Below are positions 37,138-46,975 of a stretch of DNA of 64,000 nucleotides, piece after piece (the stretch's first letter is position 1; every line of letters begins with the position of its first letter). Origin of the DNA: Bacillus velezensis. Lineage in GTDB: Bacteria; Bacillota; Bacilli; Bacillales; Bacillaceae. The notes beneath the pieces were generated by a model that saw only the letters and a program-made list of their open reading frames with translations, made no database searches and was not told where the DNA came from. Made by a program: the position numbers and the translations under genes. Where the stretch lies: assembly GCF_001461825.1 (NCBI RefSeq), contig NZ_LLZC01000022.1, positions 88,621-152,620 of the forward strand, in the 5' to 3' direction.

Positions 37138-37997
37138 TGGAAAAGAGATTAGAACAATTAAGAGAAGAGTATAAAAGTGTGCCCATTCCTAAGGAACTGG
37201 ACAGCATTGTCGAAAAAGCCCTTCGGCAAAAACCGAAGAAAAAACGAATCGTGATGTGGCCGACATCCGCGGCAGTCGCTGCGGCCGTCTTATTTACCGC
37301 CGTTGTCAATATCAATCCGGATGCCGCACAAGCCATGTCTAAAATCCCCGTCATCGGCAAAGTCGTCCAAGCCATCACATTCACGGAGATGAAGGAAGAA
37401 AAGAACCAATCAAGCATTGATGTGAAAACGCCCGCTCTGTCCGGCCTTTCCGATCATAAACTCGAAGACAGCATCAACCGGCATTATATGAAAGAAAGCA
37501 AAGAGCTGTATCAGGAATTTATGAAGGCGACCTCAAAAAGCAAAAAAGGCCACCTCAGTATTTACAGCGATTATGAAACCGTTACTGACACAGCGGATCT
37601 GATCTCAATCCGACGTGATATCGAAAAAACGCAAGCTTCCTCTTATACACAAAGCCGTTACATCACGATTGATAAAAAGAATGAGGCCGTGCTTACGTTA
37701 AAGAGCTTATTTAAAGATGACCGTTATATTAAAGTCATCAGCGAAAATATTAAAGAACAAATGAAAAAACAGATGAAAGAAGATCCGAATAAAATATACT
37801 GGGTCGAAGATGATGATATGACGGAGCCTTTTAAAGCCATCCGCGCCGACCAGAATTTTTATATTACAGATAAGCACAAACTTGTTATTTCATTTGACGA
37901 ATATGAAGCGGCACCCGGATATATGGGCGTTACAGAGTTTACAATACCGACCTCCGTCATCTCCAAGCTGCTTGTCGGAGACCGCTACATCAGATAA
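37137..37997 (+). CDS. rsiV: Anti-SigV factor and lysozyme receptor RsiV
   Basis: A 286-residue single-pass membrane protein. The cytosolic N-terminus (about 38 residues) binds SigV; the membrane segment VMWPTSAAVAAAVLFTAVV is near residues 38-56. A short segment, DAAQAMSKIPVIGKVVQAITF, precedes the extracellular DUF3298-type domain. By analogy, lysozyme binding to this domain triggers cleavage and frees SigV. It follows sigV with a one-base overlap and ends at a terminator. Confidence 0.9.
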   Translation: MEKRLEQLREEYKSVPIPKELDSIVEKALRQKPKKKRIVMWPTSAAVAAAVLFTAVVNINPDAAQAMSKIPVIGKVVQAITFTEMKEEKNQSSIDVKTPALSGLSDHKLEDSINRHYMKESKELYQEFMKATSKSKKGHLSIYSDYETVTDTADLISIRRDIEKTQASSYTQSRYITIDKKNEAVLTLKSLFKDDRYIKVISENIKEQMKKQMKEDPNKIYWVEDDDMTEPFKAIRADQNFYITDKHKLVISFDEYEAAPGYMGVTEFTIPTSVISKLLVGDRYIR

Positions 37998-38003
37998 AGA
38001 AAG

Positions 38004-38041
38004 AAAAAAATCCATGATATCCGCAGATCATGGATTTTTTC
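38004..38041 (+). terminator. rsiV terminator
   Basis: AAATCCATGAT and ATCATGGATTT arms with T-run, 6 bases after the rsiV stop. It separates sigV-rsiV from oatA, which has its own promoter. Confidence 0.85.
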
Positions 38042-38147
38042 TTACGTCCCGCAACAGCCAAGATGCATAAGGGACCCTTTTCATATAACAGACGCCGGAC
38101 GGGGGCTGAAAAGTTTAAGAAAATCACAGCATTTCATTCATTTTTTC

Positions 38148-38177
38148 TGAAACAAAATCCCCTTCCGAATGCGTCTA
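38148..38177 (+). promoter_or_regulatory. SigV-type promoter of oatA
   Basis: TGAAAC (38148-38153), 18 bases, CGTCTA (38172-38177), about 90 bases before the oatA start. The -10 is identical to that ahead of sigV. Confidence 0.7.
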
Positions 38178-38268
38178 ATTAACGGAACAAATGGAAGACT
38201 GTACAGAAATCTGCCATAGCCATCCGCAAAACAGCGAGAATTTCCGCGCACATTATTGGAGGAATACC

Positions 38269-40200
38269 ATGTCAGACAAGTCACTGCATCACCGCTATAT
38301 TCCCGGACTGGATGGACTTCGCGCCTTTGCCGTCCTCGCAGTTATCGCATATCATCTGAATTTTAACTGGGCCGACGGCGGTTTCATCGGTGTTGATATC
38401 TTTTTTGTTTTATCGGGGTATTTAATTACATCTATTATATTGCCTGCCCAAGGCAATGCCATCACCCTTGATTTGCGTGATTTTTGGGTGCGCCGGATCA
38501 GGCGGCTTCTGCCGGCGGCTTATCTCATGATTATCACGACAGTCATTTGGGTCGTATTGTTTAACAGCGAGCTCCTGCATACCGTACGCGGAGATGCGGT
38601 CTCCTCACTTTTTTACATAAGCAATTGGTGGTTTATCTTTCATCAACTTTCTTATTTCGACAGCTTCGGCTCCCCTTCGCCATTAAAAAACCTTTGGTCG
38701 CTGGCGATTGAAGAACAGTTTTATATCATATGGCCCTTCCTGCTGCTTGCGGGAATGTACATATGTAAAACACGGGCCCGGCTTGCGGCCGCGGTCATGT
38801 TCCTCGCGTTATGTTCGGCAGTCGTAATGAGTATGATGTATGTGCCCGGCGGAGATCCGAGCCGCGTTTATTACGGAACGGATACCCGCTCATTTGAATT
38901 GCTGATCGGCTGCGCTTTAGCTTTAGTGTGGCCGATGAAACGATTATCTTCCAAACGGCTGCCGAGCAGCATGAAACACCTGCTTCACGGGACGGAGCTT
39001 GCCGCTTTTGCCGCGCTGCTGCTTTGCGTCTTTTACACGGATGAATATGAACCCTTCCTGTACAAGGGCGGCATGCTTTTGATCAGCATCACCGCAGCGG
39101 TTCTTGTCGCATGTTTATGCCATCCGAGCAGCTTTTTGGGACATGTTCTTTCATGGAAGCCGCTTCGCTGGATCGGAACGAGATCATACGGAATCTATCT
39201 TTGGCATTACCCGGTTATCGTGCTGAGCACACCCGTACAGGAAATCGGAAATCCGGTTTATTGGCACTGCGCCGTCAGAATCGGCGCCACTTTCATTCTT
39301 GCCGAGCTATCTTACCATTTCATTGAACAGCCGATCCGCACTGCGGGCTTCCGGCCATTTTTACGCCGCGTGTTTCTGAACCGCTTTCTGGAATGGAAGA
39401 CGTCCTCTGTCATCAGCAGAATGTCGCTCGGCCTTATTCTTGCCGCCATTCTCGTATTTGCGGGCGGGCTGTCAGGGATAGCCGAAGAGAAAAAACAGCC
39501 GCAATGGACGTACGCGCAAAATGATCAGCAAGAAACCGCCGCCTCTTCGCACAAAACGGCCGATCACGATCAGCCTGCAAAAGAAGAAGACAGCAAGAAA
39601 AAACACGGCGGCGAAAAAACGGACACCGCGTCAGACAAAAACAAGAAAGAACCAACAGACAAATCAAATACAAAGAAAAACGAAGAGAAAAAGGAACGGT
39701 CATCTCAAAAAACGGCTGATTCAAAACAAACACAGCCTCAGCAAGACGTGCTGGCCATCGGTGACTCGGTGATGCTGGACATTGCGTCATACCTGCGGCA
39801 GTCCCTCCCTCATGTCACCATCGACGGAAAGGTAGGAAGACAAGTCTCTCAAGCACTCCGGCTCACTTCGGAATATGCGTCATTTAATCAGCCGAACAAA
39901 GCGGTCATCATCGAGTTAGGGACGAACGGCTATTTCACAAACAGCCAAATTGAATCACTGATCAGCTCCTTTTCAAAAGCCGATATCTATCTTGTCAACA
40001 CACGTGTGCCGCGGCAGTGGGAAAGCAAAGTAAACGAATCATTGCGCCGGCAGGCCGAGTCACGGAAAAATGTGACGCTTGTCGATTGGCACGCAAAAGC
40101 ATTGCAGCACCCTGAATACTTCACACCGGACGGCGTCCATCTCATACCTGAGGGTTCTAAAGCGCTGACATCTCTCATCGTTCAAACAATGAAATCATGA
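38269..40200 (+). CDS. oatA: Peptidoglycan O-acetyltransferase OatA
   Basis: A 643-residue enzyme that O-acetylates MurNAc and so confers lysozyme resistance. An acyltransferase-3 domain with about 10-11 membrane segments (YIPGLDGLRAFAVLAVIAYH at the start) is followed by a Lys/Glu/Asp/Ser-rich linker (about residues 405-490) and an extracellular SGNH esterase-like domain (AIGDSVMLD, GTNGYFT, DWHAKALQ and FTPDGVHL). The ATG at 38269 follows TTGGAGG; an upstream in-frame ATG adds 26 implausible residues. It is under its own SigV-type promoter. Confidence 0.92.
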   Translation: MSDKSLHHRYIPGLDGLRAFAVLAVIAYHLNFNWADGGFIGVDIFFVLSGYLITSIILPAQGNAITLDLRDFWVRRIRRLLPAAYLMIITTVIWVVLFNSELLHTVRGDAVSSLFYISNWWFIFHQLSYFDSFGSPSPLKNLWSLAIEEQFYIIWPFLLLAGMYICKTRARLAAAVMFLALCSAVVMSMMYVPGGDPSRVYYGTDTRSFELLIGCALALVWPMKRLSSKRLPSSMKHLLHGTELAAFAALLLCVFYTDEYEPFLYKGGMLLISITAAVLVACLCHPSSFLGHVLSWKPLRWIGTRSYGIYLWHYPVIVLSTPVQEIGNPVYWHCAVRIGATFILAELSYHFIEQPIRTAGFRPFLRRVFLNRFLEWKTSSVISRMSLGLILAAILVFAGGLSGIAEEKKQPQWTYAQNDQQETAASSHKTADHDQPAKEEDSKKKHGGEKTDTASDKNKKEPTDKSNTKKNEEKKERSSQKTADSKQTQPQQDVLAIGDSVMLDIASYLRQSLPHVTIDGKVGRQVSQALRLTSEYASFNQPNKAVIIELGTNGYFTNSQIESLISSFSKADIYLVNTRVPRQWESKVNESLRRQAESRKNVTLVDWHAKALQHPEYFTPDGVHLIPEGSKALTSLIVQTMKS

Positions 40201-40202
40201 CA

Positions 40203-40234
40203 AAAAAAAGAGGCCCCAAAAAGGCCTCTTTTTC
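40203..40234. terminator. Bidirectional terminator between oatA and ydjI
   Basis: AAAAAGAGGCC, a short loop, GGCCTCTTTTT. It serves convergent oatA (plus) and the pspA-ydjGHI operon (minus). Confidence 0.88.
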
Positions 40235-40242
40235 GTATATCG

Positions 40243-41247
40243 TCAGGCAAGCTTCTGTCCGCAATTCGGGCAAAAATTCGCGCCTTCCGTTTTCGTTCCG
40301 CAGTTCGGACAGAATTTCGGCTTATCCGCTCCTTCCGAGCCGTTCGCCGGTGCCGTCCCCTGATTCTGCTGACTTTGATCTTGCTGCGGCTGGTTCTGCT
40401 GATTTTGATTCATTTGGTTCATCATTTGATTTGCCACATTCATTCCCATCATCATGCCCGCCATGTCGGAGGCGGCGCCGCTTCCGTTCATTTTGCCGGA
40501 TGACATTCCGTCCGTCATGGAAATCTGCTGATAGCGGTTCACATCGCCCACCATGCCGTAAGAAGCGTTTTTCGTAATCATATCCTGAACTTCCTGCGGA
40601 TAGTTAAAGCTCATAATATTGAAGCCCGTAATCGACATGCCGTCTCCGATCAGCTGCATATCAAGATCTTCTTGAATCCCTTTTCCGATTTCAAAGGAAT
40701 TCGACTGCAGATTGAACATGTCTTTTCCTTCTCTGGTGATCCATTTCATCAAAAGCTGATCAAGAATAGACGTAATCCGGATTTTAATGTCCTCCACTAA
40801 ATAGCTGTCTTTGACACCCGCAATCTTATCAATCAATCCGATGTAGTCAATGACCTTGAAGTTAAATGTGCCGTTTGCGCGGATCGGCATACCGCCCGGC
40901 ATACCTGCCGCCGGAATGTTGATGGCGTTTTTTGTGCCCCACTTCACGGTGAACTCCTTCGTATTCACAAACAGCACTTCAGCCCGCATGCCGCTGTTAA
41001 AACCAAACTTAAACCCTTTTAGTGTAGATAGAAACGGAATGATTTCTGATTCGATATCATAATCGCCGTCATCACGGAAAATCCCTTCAATCTTCCCATT
41101 GTATAAAAAGATGGCATCCTGTCCCGGCCGGATGATCAGACGGCTGCCTTTTTTAATTTCACGGTTATTCCATTTATAGAAAACCATGTCGTCTCTGAAT
41201 TCTTCCCATTCCACCACATTTGCTAACTGATTTCTGAAAAAACCCAT
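40243..41247 (-). CDS. ydjI: SPFH-domain protein with C-terminal zinc ribbon, YdjI
   Basis: A 334-residue protein. Residues about 1-215 form an SPFH/virion-core-like domain. A Met/Gln/Asn-rich stretch follows, and a double CxxC zinc ribbon (FCPNCGTKTEGANFCPNCG) closes the protein. It is the last gene of the pspA operon. In B. subtilis YdjI is, to my knowledge, needed to recruit PspA to stressed membranes. The ATG at 41247 gives MGFFRNQLANVVEW. Confidence 0.86.
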   Translation of the reverse strand: MGFFRNQLANVVEWEEFRDDMVFYKWNNREIKKGSRLIIRPGQDAIFLYNGKIEGIFRDDGDYDIESEIIPFLSTLKGFKFGFNSGMRAEVLFVNTKEFTVKWGTKNAINIPAAGMPGGMPIRANGTFNFKVIDYIGLIDKIAGVKDSYLVEDIKIRITSILDQLLMKWITREGKDMFNLQSNSFEIGKGIQEDLDMQLIGDGMSITGFNIMSFNYPQEVQDMITKNASYGMVGDVNRYQQISMTDGMSSGKMNGSGAASDMAGMMMGMNVANQMMNQMNQNQQNQPQQDQSQQNQGTAPANGSEGADKPKFCPNCGTKTEGANFCPNCGQKLA

Positions 41248-41273
41248 GTATGCTCAAATCCTTTACATATAAT

Positions 41274-42035
41274 TTAAAAACTTCCCTTGCTTCCGCTGTA
41301 ACTCGTGCCGCCCCTCGTGACTCCGCCGTCATTGTCATTATCTTTATCAGGCTTTTTTTCTCTTGTAACGTCGGTTCGGATATATGTGTCGTGCTGGCTC
41401 AGCACTTCAGACGTATCGTGATCCATATACGTGCTGCCGGTGACGGTGACCTTGCCGCCGGAATTGTACACCATCACAGTGACGGCGATTCCGGCCGCGG
41501 CTGCGGCAATAATGAGCTGAAACCACCATGTGAGCAGCAGATTGTCAGACTTGTCGTCCGGGCTTTTCCCCATATCTTTATAAGCCATCTTGATGTAGGT
41601 CTGAAACGCCTTTTCATAATGGCCTGCGGAAATATCTGACGAGATCGTATTCCTGATCGTATTCAGCCGGCTGTTATTCAAATACGTCTCCGCCTTTTTA
41701 TATCCCGAGATAAATACTTCCCGATTTTTCATATCAATGGTCAATATCGCCGTACTTCCGCTAAAATGACTGTCATAAAAATCACCGGCGTACTGCTCGA
41801 TGTCCTTACCGCCCGTTCCGTTTGCGGTAAGAATGATAAAATCGGTATGGCGCTTTGCCCCCAGCTTCCCGGCCAATTCCTCAAGTTTCTTCGTTTCATC
41901 CTTCGTTAATAAATGAGCATTGTCATAAACATATTGCTTCTGTTCCGCGGCAGACGCCGATGTATGTAAAGAAAAAGACAGCATCAGAAAAAGGACGAAG
42001 CAGAAGAGACACGCTTTTTTTATGGATACTTTCAT
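41274..42035 (-). CDS. ydjH: TPM-domain membrane protein YdjH
   Basis: A 253-residue protein with a signal peptide or N-terminal anchor (residues 8-28), an extracytoplasmic TPM phosphatase-like domain (YVYDNAHLLTKDETKKLEEL onward), a membrane segment near residue 175 and a Gly/Ser-rich end. The ATG overlaps the ydjG stop (ATGA) and follows AGGAGG. Longer in-frame starts are inside ydjG and are not supported. It belongs to the envelope-stress operon with PspA. Confidence 0.84.
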   Translation of the reverse strand: MKVSIKKACLFCFVLFLMLSFSLHTSASAAEQKQYVYDNAHLLTKDETKKLEELAGKLGAKRHTDFIILTANGTGGKDIEQYAGDFYDSHFSGSTAILTIDMKNREVFISGYKKAETYLNNSRLNTIRNTISSDISAGHYEKAFQTYIKMAYKDMGKSPDDKSDNLLLTWWFQLIIAAAAAGIAVTVMVYNSGGKVTVTGSTYMDHDTSEVLSQHDTYIRTDVTREKKPDKDNDNDGGVTRGGTSYSGSKGSF

Positions 42036-43060
42036 CAAAAACCGCCTCCTATCATAAGTGAGACGAGTCTTAATGCTACAAACGCACCGGCGGTTATGCC
42101 GCCGAACCACGCGGCCACTTTTCCGGCACTGATCGGCGGTTTGCCGACAACCTTGCCCGTCTGCCCGTTCATCGCAAAAATGTGCTCAGCCCGCTCATAG
42201 TCGTAGCTGACCATCCAGACCGGAAGCAGTACGTAAAAGCTGCTGATTTTATCGGTCTGAATCTGCTCATCCGTAATGTCAGCCGTCGTATATCCGGAGA
42301 AGGTGGATCTGATATAAGAATCAATATAATGGCTGATTTTATCCTTCGCGCGCGGAAAGAGATCGTCATCGGTATAATTGTACTTTTCCGCTATATATCC
42401 CGCTAAATAGGCCGTATTAAACTCCTTCAGCTCACTGTATGAGTAAGGCTCCAATTTGTCCATTAATTCATCATTCATTTTTTCTGAAGCGTCGACCGGA
42501 ATTTTGAGATAATCAAGATTGATATCGCGGTACGCGTTGTAATACTCGGTCTCCGTCACCCGGTATTCTCCATCATCATAGTGATGCACTCTCGTACAAA
42601 CGGCATTGACCTGAACCTTGCTGTTTAAATCAAACATCCAAAACGGCACGTACATGCCGGTTATGCTCTTCATCCGGTCGGCAGACATAAATCCTTTCGG
42701 TGTCAGACGGCCGTTTCGGCACCACTTTTTAAAAGCGCTCATGGCCTCTTCTTTACTGATCGTAAAAGGGATCACCATCGAAGGCGCGAGATTTCCCGAT
42801 AATCGGTCGGCGAGAACGGCGGCTCCTCCGCAAAACCCGCACGTCGTGGCCGTCGTTTCCGCCTCAGTCATTAATACCGCGCCGCAATTCTCACAGCGGT
42901 ACTCGTTCGCCTCATTTTCGGAAAATCTCGTCGTTATATACTCTTTTGGCAGGCTCTCAATCTGATCCTGCCGCCCGCAGCTGTGACATGTCAGCATGCC
43001 GGATGAACTGTCAAAGACCATATCATCGCCGCAGTTCGGGCATTTATAAGAAATGATCAT
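42035..43060 (-). CDS. ydjG: Zinc-ribbon membrane protein YdjG
   Basis: A 341-residue protein with two N-terminal zinc ribbons (YKCPNCGDDM with CHSCGRQD; YRCENCGAVL with CGFCGGAA), a large soluble region and a hydrophobic C-terminus. It is the second gene of the pspA operon, 50 bases after pspA. Its molecular role is not established; the context is membrane stress. Confidence 0.84.
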   Translation of the reverse strand: MIISYKCPNCGDDMVFDSSSGMLTCHSCGRQDQIESLPKEYITTRFSENEANEYRCENCGAVLMTEAETTATTCGFCGGAAVLADRLSGNLAPSMVIPFTISKEEAMSAFKKWCRNGRLTPKGFMSADRMKSITGMYVPFWMFDLNSKVQVNAVCTRVHHYDDGEYRVTETEYYNAYRDINLDYLKIPVDASEKMNDELMDKLEPYSYSELKEFNTAYLAGYIAEKYNYTDDDLFPRAKDKISHYIDSYIRSTFSGYTTADITDEQIQTDKISSFYVLLPVWMVSYDYERAEHIFAMNGQTGKVVGKPPISAGKVAAWFGGITAGAFVALRLVSLMIGGGF

Positions 43061-43110
43061 TCTGTTTCTCTCACTTTCTCTTTATATCGGACAAAGCTGC
43101 AGCCCGCTGT

Positions 43111-43797
43111 CTATTGATCTTTACTGAAAAGCATTTTCTGCTTGAGCGCCGCCAATTCATCATCGACACTGCTTTGATTGCTGTCATATTTAGCCGCCAG
43201 CTCGTCAATATCGTCTTTCGGAGACGCGTTCAGCTCAGCCATCGCATTGGCGTGATCAAGCGCTTGGTTGACCTTGTCTTCCATTCTGCCGAAAGCTGTC
43301 AGCGATTGGCCCGCATTTGACACAGAGGACCCCAATTTGTTCATTCTCTCCTGCGTTTTTGCCACAGACCACTTCGCTTTGATGGCATTTCGGCGCGACT
43401 CAAGCTCTCCGATATCAGCGACAAGCTTGTCATGCATTTTGCGCATTTGAGACGCGTTGGATGAAGCGAGCTGATAAGCCGTCTGCAGCTCGGTCAGTCT
43501 TGATTCAACAGCCGCTTTCCTTTCCAAAAATGCCCGCGCATCAGCTTCATTGCCGGCCTGCAACGCTTTCATCGCATAATTTTCCATCTTTTCGGCATCA
43601 GCCTGGCATTCTGTTAACGCTCTTTTCGCCCGCTGTTCCTCAGCCATGACAGAAGCCGTCTCCGCTTTCACTTTTCCTAAATCACTGTTCAGATTCCGCA
43701 AATATTGATCAACCATTTTTTCAGGGTTTTCAGCTTTATCCAGTAGCGCATTGATATTGCTTGACATGATGTCTTTAAATCTTCCTAAAATACTCAT
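43111..43797 (-). CDS. pspA: Phage-shock protein A homologue PspA (YdjF)
   Basis: A 228-residue, almost fully coiled-coil PspA/IM30 protein, beginning MSILGRFKDIMSSNINALLD with the amphipathic N-terminal helix that binds membranes. An ESCRT-III-like membrane-repair role is established for the family. It is the first gene of the pspA-ydjG-ydjH-ydjI operon behind a sigma-W-type promoter. Confidence 0.92.
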   Translation of the reverse strand: MSILGRFKDIMSSNINALLDKAENPEKMVDQYLRNLNSDLGKVKAETASVMAEEQRAKRALTECQADAEKMENYAMKALQAGNEADARAFLERKAAVESRLTELQTAYQLASSNASQMRKMHDKLVADIGELESRRNAIKAKWSVAKTQERMNKLGSSVSNAGQSLTAFGRMEDKVNQALDHANAMAELNASPKDDIDELAAKYDSNQSSVDDELAALKQKMLFSKDQ

Positions 43798-43844
43798 TTT
43801 TCATTTTCCTCCCAAAATTAAATAGTAACAAGTTCACAGTTATA

Positions 43845-43872
43845 TATACTGTTTTTTTCAAAAAAAGTTTCA
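43845..43872 (-). promoter_or_regulatory. Sigma-W-type promoter of the pspA operon
   Basis: TGAAAC (43867-43872), 16 bases, AGTATA (43845-43850) on the minus strand, in place of the consensus CGTATA. The -35 is perfect. Sigma-W control of this operon is known in B. subtilis. Confidence 0.72.
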
Positions 43873-43911
43873 TTTTCTCTTGAATTTATGTATTTTTATA
43901 TGAAAATAGTC

Positions 43912-44229
43912 TCATTCAGCCCATTTGTGCCGGCGGAAATTCTTTATGACCAGATACAGTGAGAACAAAAAATAAACAAACAGCCCGATCATCAACCCGC
44001 TCACTAACGGATAATGCTTCGCCGCATACACAAAGAAATCCAGCTGCGAAATCTGTTCCGGACTTGTAATCGTATCCGTCCCATTCAAAAGCTTTGAGAA
44101 TTTAGCCGTATAATTCCAATCAAACGAATCAGAAACAAGCTCACTCCCCTGATACCAATTGACAGCGGCGAGACAAAGAAAACAAAAAACAGAAAACGCG
44201 CATTGCACAATAAAAAAAACATGTTTCAT
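43912..44229 (-). CDS. DUF4306 (YjdJ-like) small membrane protein
   Basis: A 105-residue protein with two membrane segments (about residues 4-22 and 74-95) and the segment WYQGSELVSDSFDWNY, which I associate with the DUF4306/YjdJ family. The ATG at 44229 follows GGAGG by 10 bases; an ATG three codons upstream is too close to that site. It is a single gene between the pspA operon and fruC. The function is unknown. Confidence 0.68.
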   Translation of the reverse strand: MKHVFFIVQCAFSVFCFLCLAAVNWYQGSELVSDSFDWNYTAKFSKLLNGTDTITSPEQISQLDFFVYAAKHYPLVSGLMIGLFVYFLFSLYLVIKNFRRHKWAE

Positions 44230-44412
44230 GAAAAACATTCCTCCGCGGTTCAATATCATAGGCCGTCACACTATACATGACGGCAGCAGCAGAAACTTGG
44301 TTTTACTCAGAACTGATAAAAACGTGATTGTATGTACTTCACAGCGGTTCAATTTACTGGATGCCTTTCTAAAGTATACCGTATATCGTAATGGGTTTCA
44401 GACCTAAATAAA

Positions 44413-44455
44413 GAGGATGCTTCCCGAAGTCTGATGACTTTCAAGAAACATCCTC
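44413..44455 (-). repeat. Hairpin repeat, copy 1 (after fruC)
   Basis: A 43-base inverted-repeat element with outer arms GAGGATG/CATCCTC and inner arms AGTC/GACT, beginning 7 bases after the fruC stop on the minus strand and followed by TTTATTT. A close relative lies at 52275-52318 behind groEL. It probably works as a transcript terminator or stabiliser. Confidence 0.7.
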
Positions 44456-44461
44456 CATACT

Positions 44462-45424
44462 TTACAGTGATACTTCAACCTCTTTTAAGCTCGGCAAAGC
44501 ATCGATCGCACCGATTTTGGTGCACACGAGCGCCCCCACCTTATTGGCAAATGAGACAATATCACGCAGCTTCGCAAAATCATCGGCTGCCGTCTGAATC
44601 TCATCGGTGCGCGCCAGCTGATACAGCGCCGCGCCGACAAACGCATCTCCCGCTCCCGTTGAGTCTATTGATGTCACCGGAATGCTCGGAATGATGTCAA
44701 TATCCTTCCCATTTGATAGAAGGGTTCCGCTTTTCCCGAGTGTCACCGCCACAATGCCGGCTCCGATCTCATGAAGAACCGCAACACCTTCTTTATGATC
44801 CTTCGCACCGCTGATGATCTCAAGCTCTTCGTCACTGACTTTCACAAAATCACTTACGGCAACGGCTTTTTTTGCGGTGTTTATAAACTCTGAAACTCTT
44901 CCTTTCCATAAATCCTCACGGTAGTTAGGATCGAAGGAAATAAACTGTCCATTGTCTTTCGCAATCGACATCAGCCGTAAATAGGCTGAGCAAAACGGAT
45001 CAGATAACAATGCTGTCGCTGATCCGAAATGAAGGATTTTCGCATCGTTTACCTTTTCCAGATCAATATCATCCAGCGTAAACAAAGCGTCCGCTCCTCT
45101 GTTAAACACAAAGTCGCGCTCCCCATTTTGTTTTAATGAAACAAACGCAAGCGTTGTAGGCGCTTTCTCATCCATGACGAGCATAGAGGTATCGACGTGT
45201 ACGGCGTCCAATGTCTGCTTCAGAAAATACCCGAACGGATCTTTGCCTGTTTTTCCGCTGAAAGCCGCGTCTCCGCCCAGCTTAGCAATGGCTGCCGACA
45301 CATTCGCCGGTGCCCCGCCGGCACTTTTTAAGAAATTACGCCCTTCCGTCAAATCAACATCCACATCGGTACAAAAGAAATCAATTAACAATTCTCCAAT
45401 ACAAATAACAGATTGGCTTCCCAC
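44462..45424 (-). CDS. fruC: Fructokinase (PfkB family)
   Basis: A 320-residue PfkB/ribokinase-family sugar kinase, with the N-terminal [29 protein letters not shown] and the C-terminal anion-hole signature [13 protein letters not shown] with the catalytic Asp. It phosphorylates fructose made from glucitol by GutB. I take the GTG at 45424 as start (320 residues, matching the B. subtilis protein, YdjE); a TTG seven codons upstream is possible. It is the third gene of the gut operon. Confidence 0.88.
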   Translation of the reverse strand: MGSQSVICIGELLIDFFCTDVDVDLTEGRNFLKSAGGAPANVSAAIAKLGGDAAFSGKTGKDPFGYFLKQTLDAVHVDTSMLVMDEKAPTTLAFVSLKQNGERDFVFNRGADALFTLDDIDLEKVNDAKILHFGSATALLSDPFCSAYLRLMSIAKDNGQFISFDPNYREDLWKGRVSEFINTAKKAVAVSDFVKVSDEELEIISGAKDHKEGVAVLHEIGAGIVAVTLGKSGTLLSNGKDIDIIPSIPVTSIDSTGAGDAFVGAALYQLARTDEIQTAADDFAKLRDIVSFANKVGALVCTKIGAIDALPSLKEVEVSL

Positions 45425-45525
45425 ATTATCACACTCATTTATCAATTCTCGATTATAGTTTCAGTATAGTGCTTTCTGTCATAAATACAACCGTTTACAT
45501 AGAATATTTTAAATTTTACATATAC

Positions 45526-46902
45526 TTATCTTGCAGCTCTTTGCTCCAGATCAGACATCACCTGCTGATATTTTTTTTCAGTTAAAGGATAAAAAGAAAT
45601 AAGAATAATAGACAGCAGAATGAACAATCCCGGAATGAGCGCATTCATATTTTTAATCGCATTCAATGACGAGGCCGTCTGATCGGTATTCGCGGCATAT
45701 CCGGCGATTCCGAGATAAACGGCCGAAAATGACCCGGCTAGCGCAACTCCGAGCTTATTGATGAAACTCATGCTCGAAATCACCACGCCATCAGCCCGGA
45801 CTCCGGTTTTCCATTCCGCATAATCGACACAATCGGCAACCATTCCCCAAGCAAGCGTATTTAAAGGCGTCGTAAAAAATCCCGAAACGAAAAGCCAAAA
45901 GAAGATAAGCGGCAGCGAAGAATACGATGTAAACTGAAGGCCCGCATAAGAAATCAGCGATAGCGCCGCCGTGATGATCATAACCTGCTTCCGGCCCCGC
46001 TTCTCAGAAAAGAAAGGAATAAACAGATTGCTGATCAGCGCTGCGCCGAAAAACAACACGGTTCCTAAAAACACAAATTCCTTATGGCTGACGTTATACG
46101 TAAAATAGTACACCATCGTGCTGAGCTTAATGTTAAACCCAATCGCAAACGCCAAAAATGCAGAAACCAAAATGAGCAAAGGCTTGTTTCGGAACAAAAC
46201 AGACAACGTCTTTTTCATTCCTTGTTTTTTTCTTTTTTCAGGCTGAATCCGTTCCCGCACAGTAAAGAAACTGAACAGATTCAACGCGATGCTCACCGCC
46301 GCATAGATAAGCGCCGTCATCTGGAATCCAAACGCCTGATCTTTCCCGCCGATCAGATCTGCAAGCGGTGTCGCACAGGAAATCGATAACAGAATTCCGA
46401 TATAAACCAAAATCATCCGGGTCGTCGTCAGAACCGTCCGTTCCTCCACGGAATTCGTCATCCGCCCCGTTAAGCTGTTGACCGGAATCGTCTGCATGCT
46501 GAAGGACATCCCAAGCAGAATATAAGTGATGTACGCATAAACCATGTTCCCCGTCTCGCCGAAATGAGGCGTCGTGAAGCATAAGAACGTAAATAGCGCA
46601 AAAGGAAACGCCACCCACAAAAGATACGGCCTTGCCTTTCCCCACCTTGTATTCGTCTTGTCTAAAATCACGCCCATAATCGGGTCAAAAATAGCATCCA
46701 GCACCCTTACGATAAGAAACAAAGCTGCGATGACCGCAGGCTTAATGCCGCCGACGTCTGTATAGTAGAATAATAAGTATGCGTTTACAAACTGAAAGAT
46801 AATATTGTACGACATATCGCCGAATCCGTAGCCGATCCGTTCCATCCATGACAGGCCGCGATATTTCGTCTTTACTGCCGCTGCTTTTTCTGTTTCAATC
46901 AT
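45526..46902 (-). CDS. gutA: Glucitol (sorbitol) permease, GPH family
   Basis: About 458 residues and 12 membrane segments; a glycoside-pentoside-hexuronide:cation symporter. Signature segments are [19 protein letters not shown] near the N-terminus and ARPYLLW. It takes up glucitol. The ATG at 46902, or the one directly before it, is used after GGGGTGG. It lies between gutB and fruC. Confidence 0.88.
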   Translation of the reverse strand: MIETEKAAAVKTKYRGLSWMERIGYGFGDMSYNIIFQFVNAYLLFYYTDVGGIKPAVIAALFLIVRVLDAIFDPIMGVILDKTNTRWGKARPYLLWVAFPFALFTFLCFTTPHFGETGNMVYAYITYILLGMSFSMQTIPVNSLTGRMTNSVEERTVLTTTRMILVYIGILLSISCATPLADLIGGKDQAFGFQMTALIYAAVSIALNLFSFFTVRERIQPEKRKKQGMKKTLSVLFRNKPLLILVSAFLAFAIGFNIKLSTMVYYFTYNVSHKEFVFLGTVLFFGAALISNLFIPFFSEKRGRKQVMIITAALSLISYAGLQFTSYSSLPLIFFWLFVSGFFTTPLNTLAWGMVADCVDYAEWKTGVRADGVVISSMSFINKLGVALAGSFSAVYLGIAGYAANTDQTASSLNAIKNMNALIPGLFILLSIILISFYPLTEKKYQQVMSDLEQRAAR

Positions 46903-46975
46903 CATTTCCCACCCCAAGAATCCGTTTTCATTTTTGATAAGCAAGAGGGAGAATGCAAAGATCCTCCCCGTTCAC

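Noticed and set aside
39520..39760. Possible frameshift or foreign insert in oatA
   Set aside because: The frame stays open and both flanking domains are intact; it is a charged linker typical of the family.
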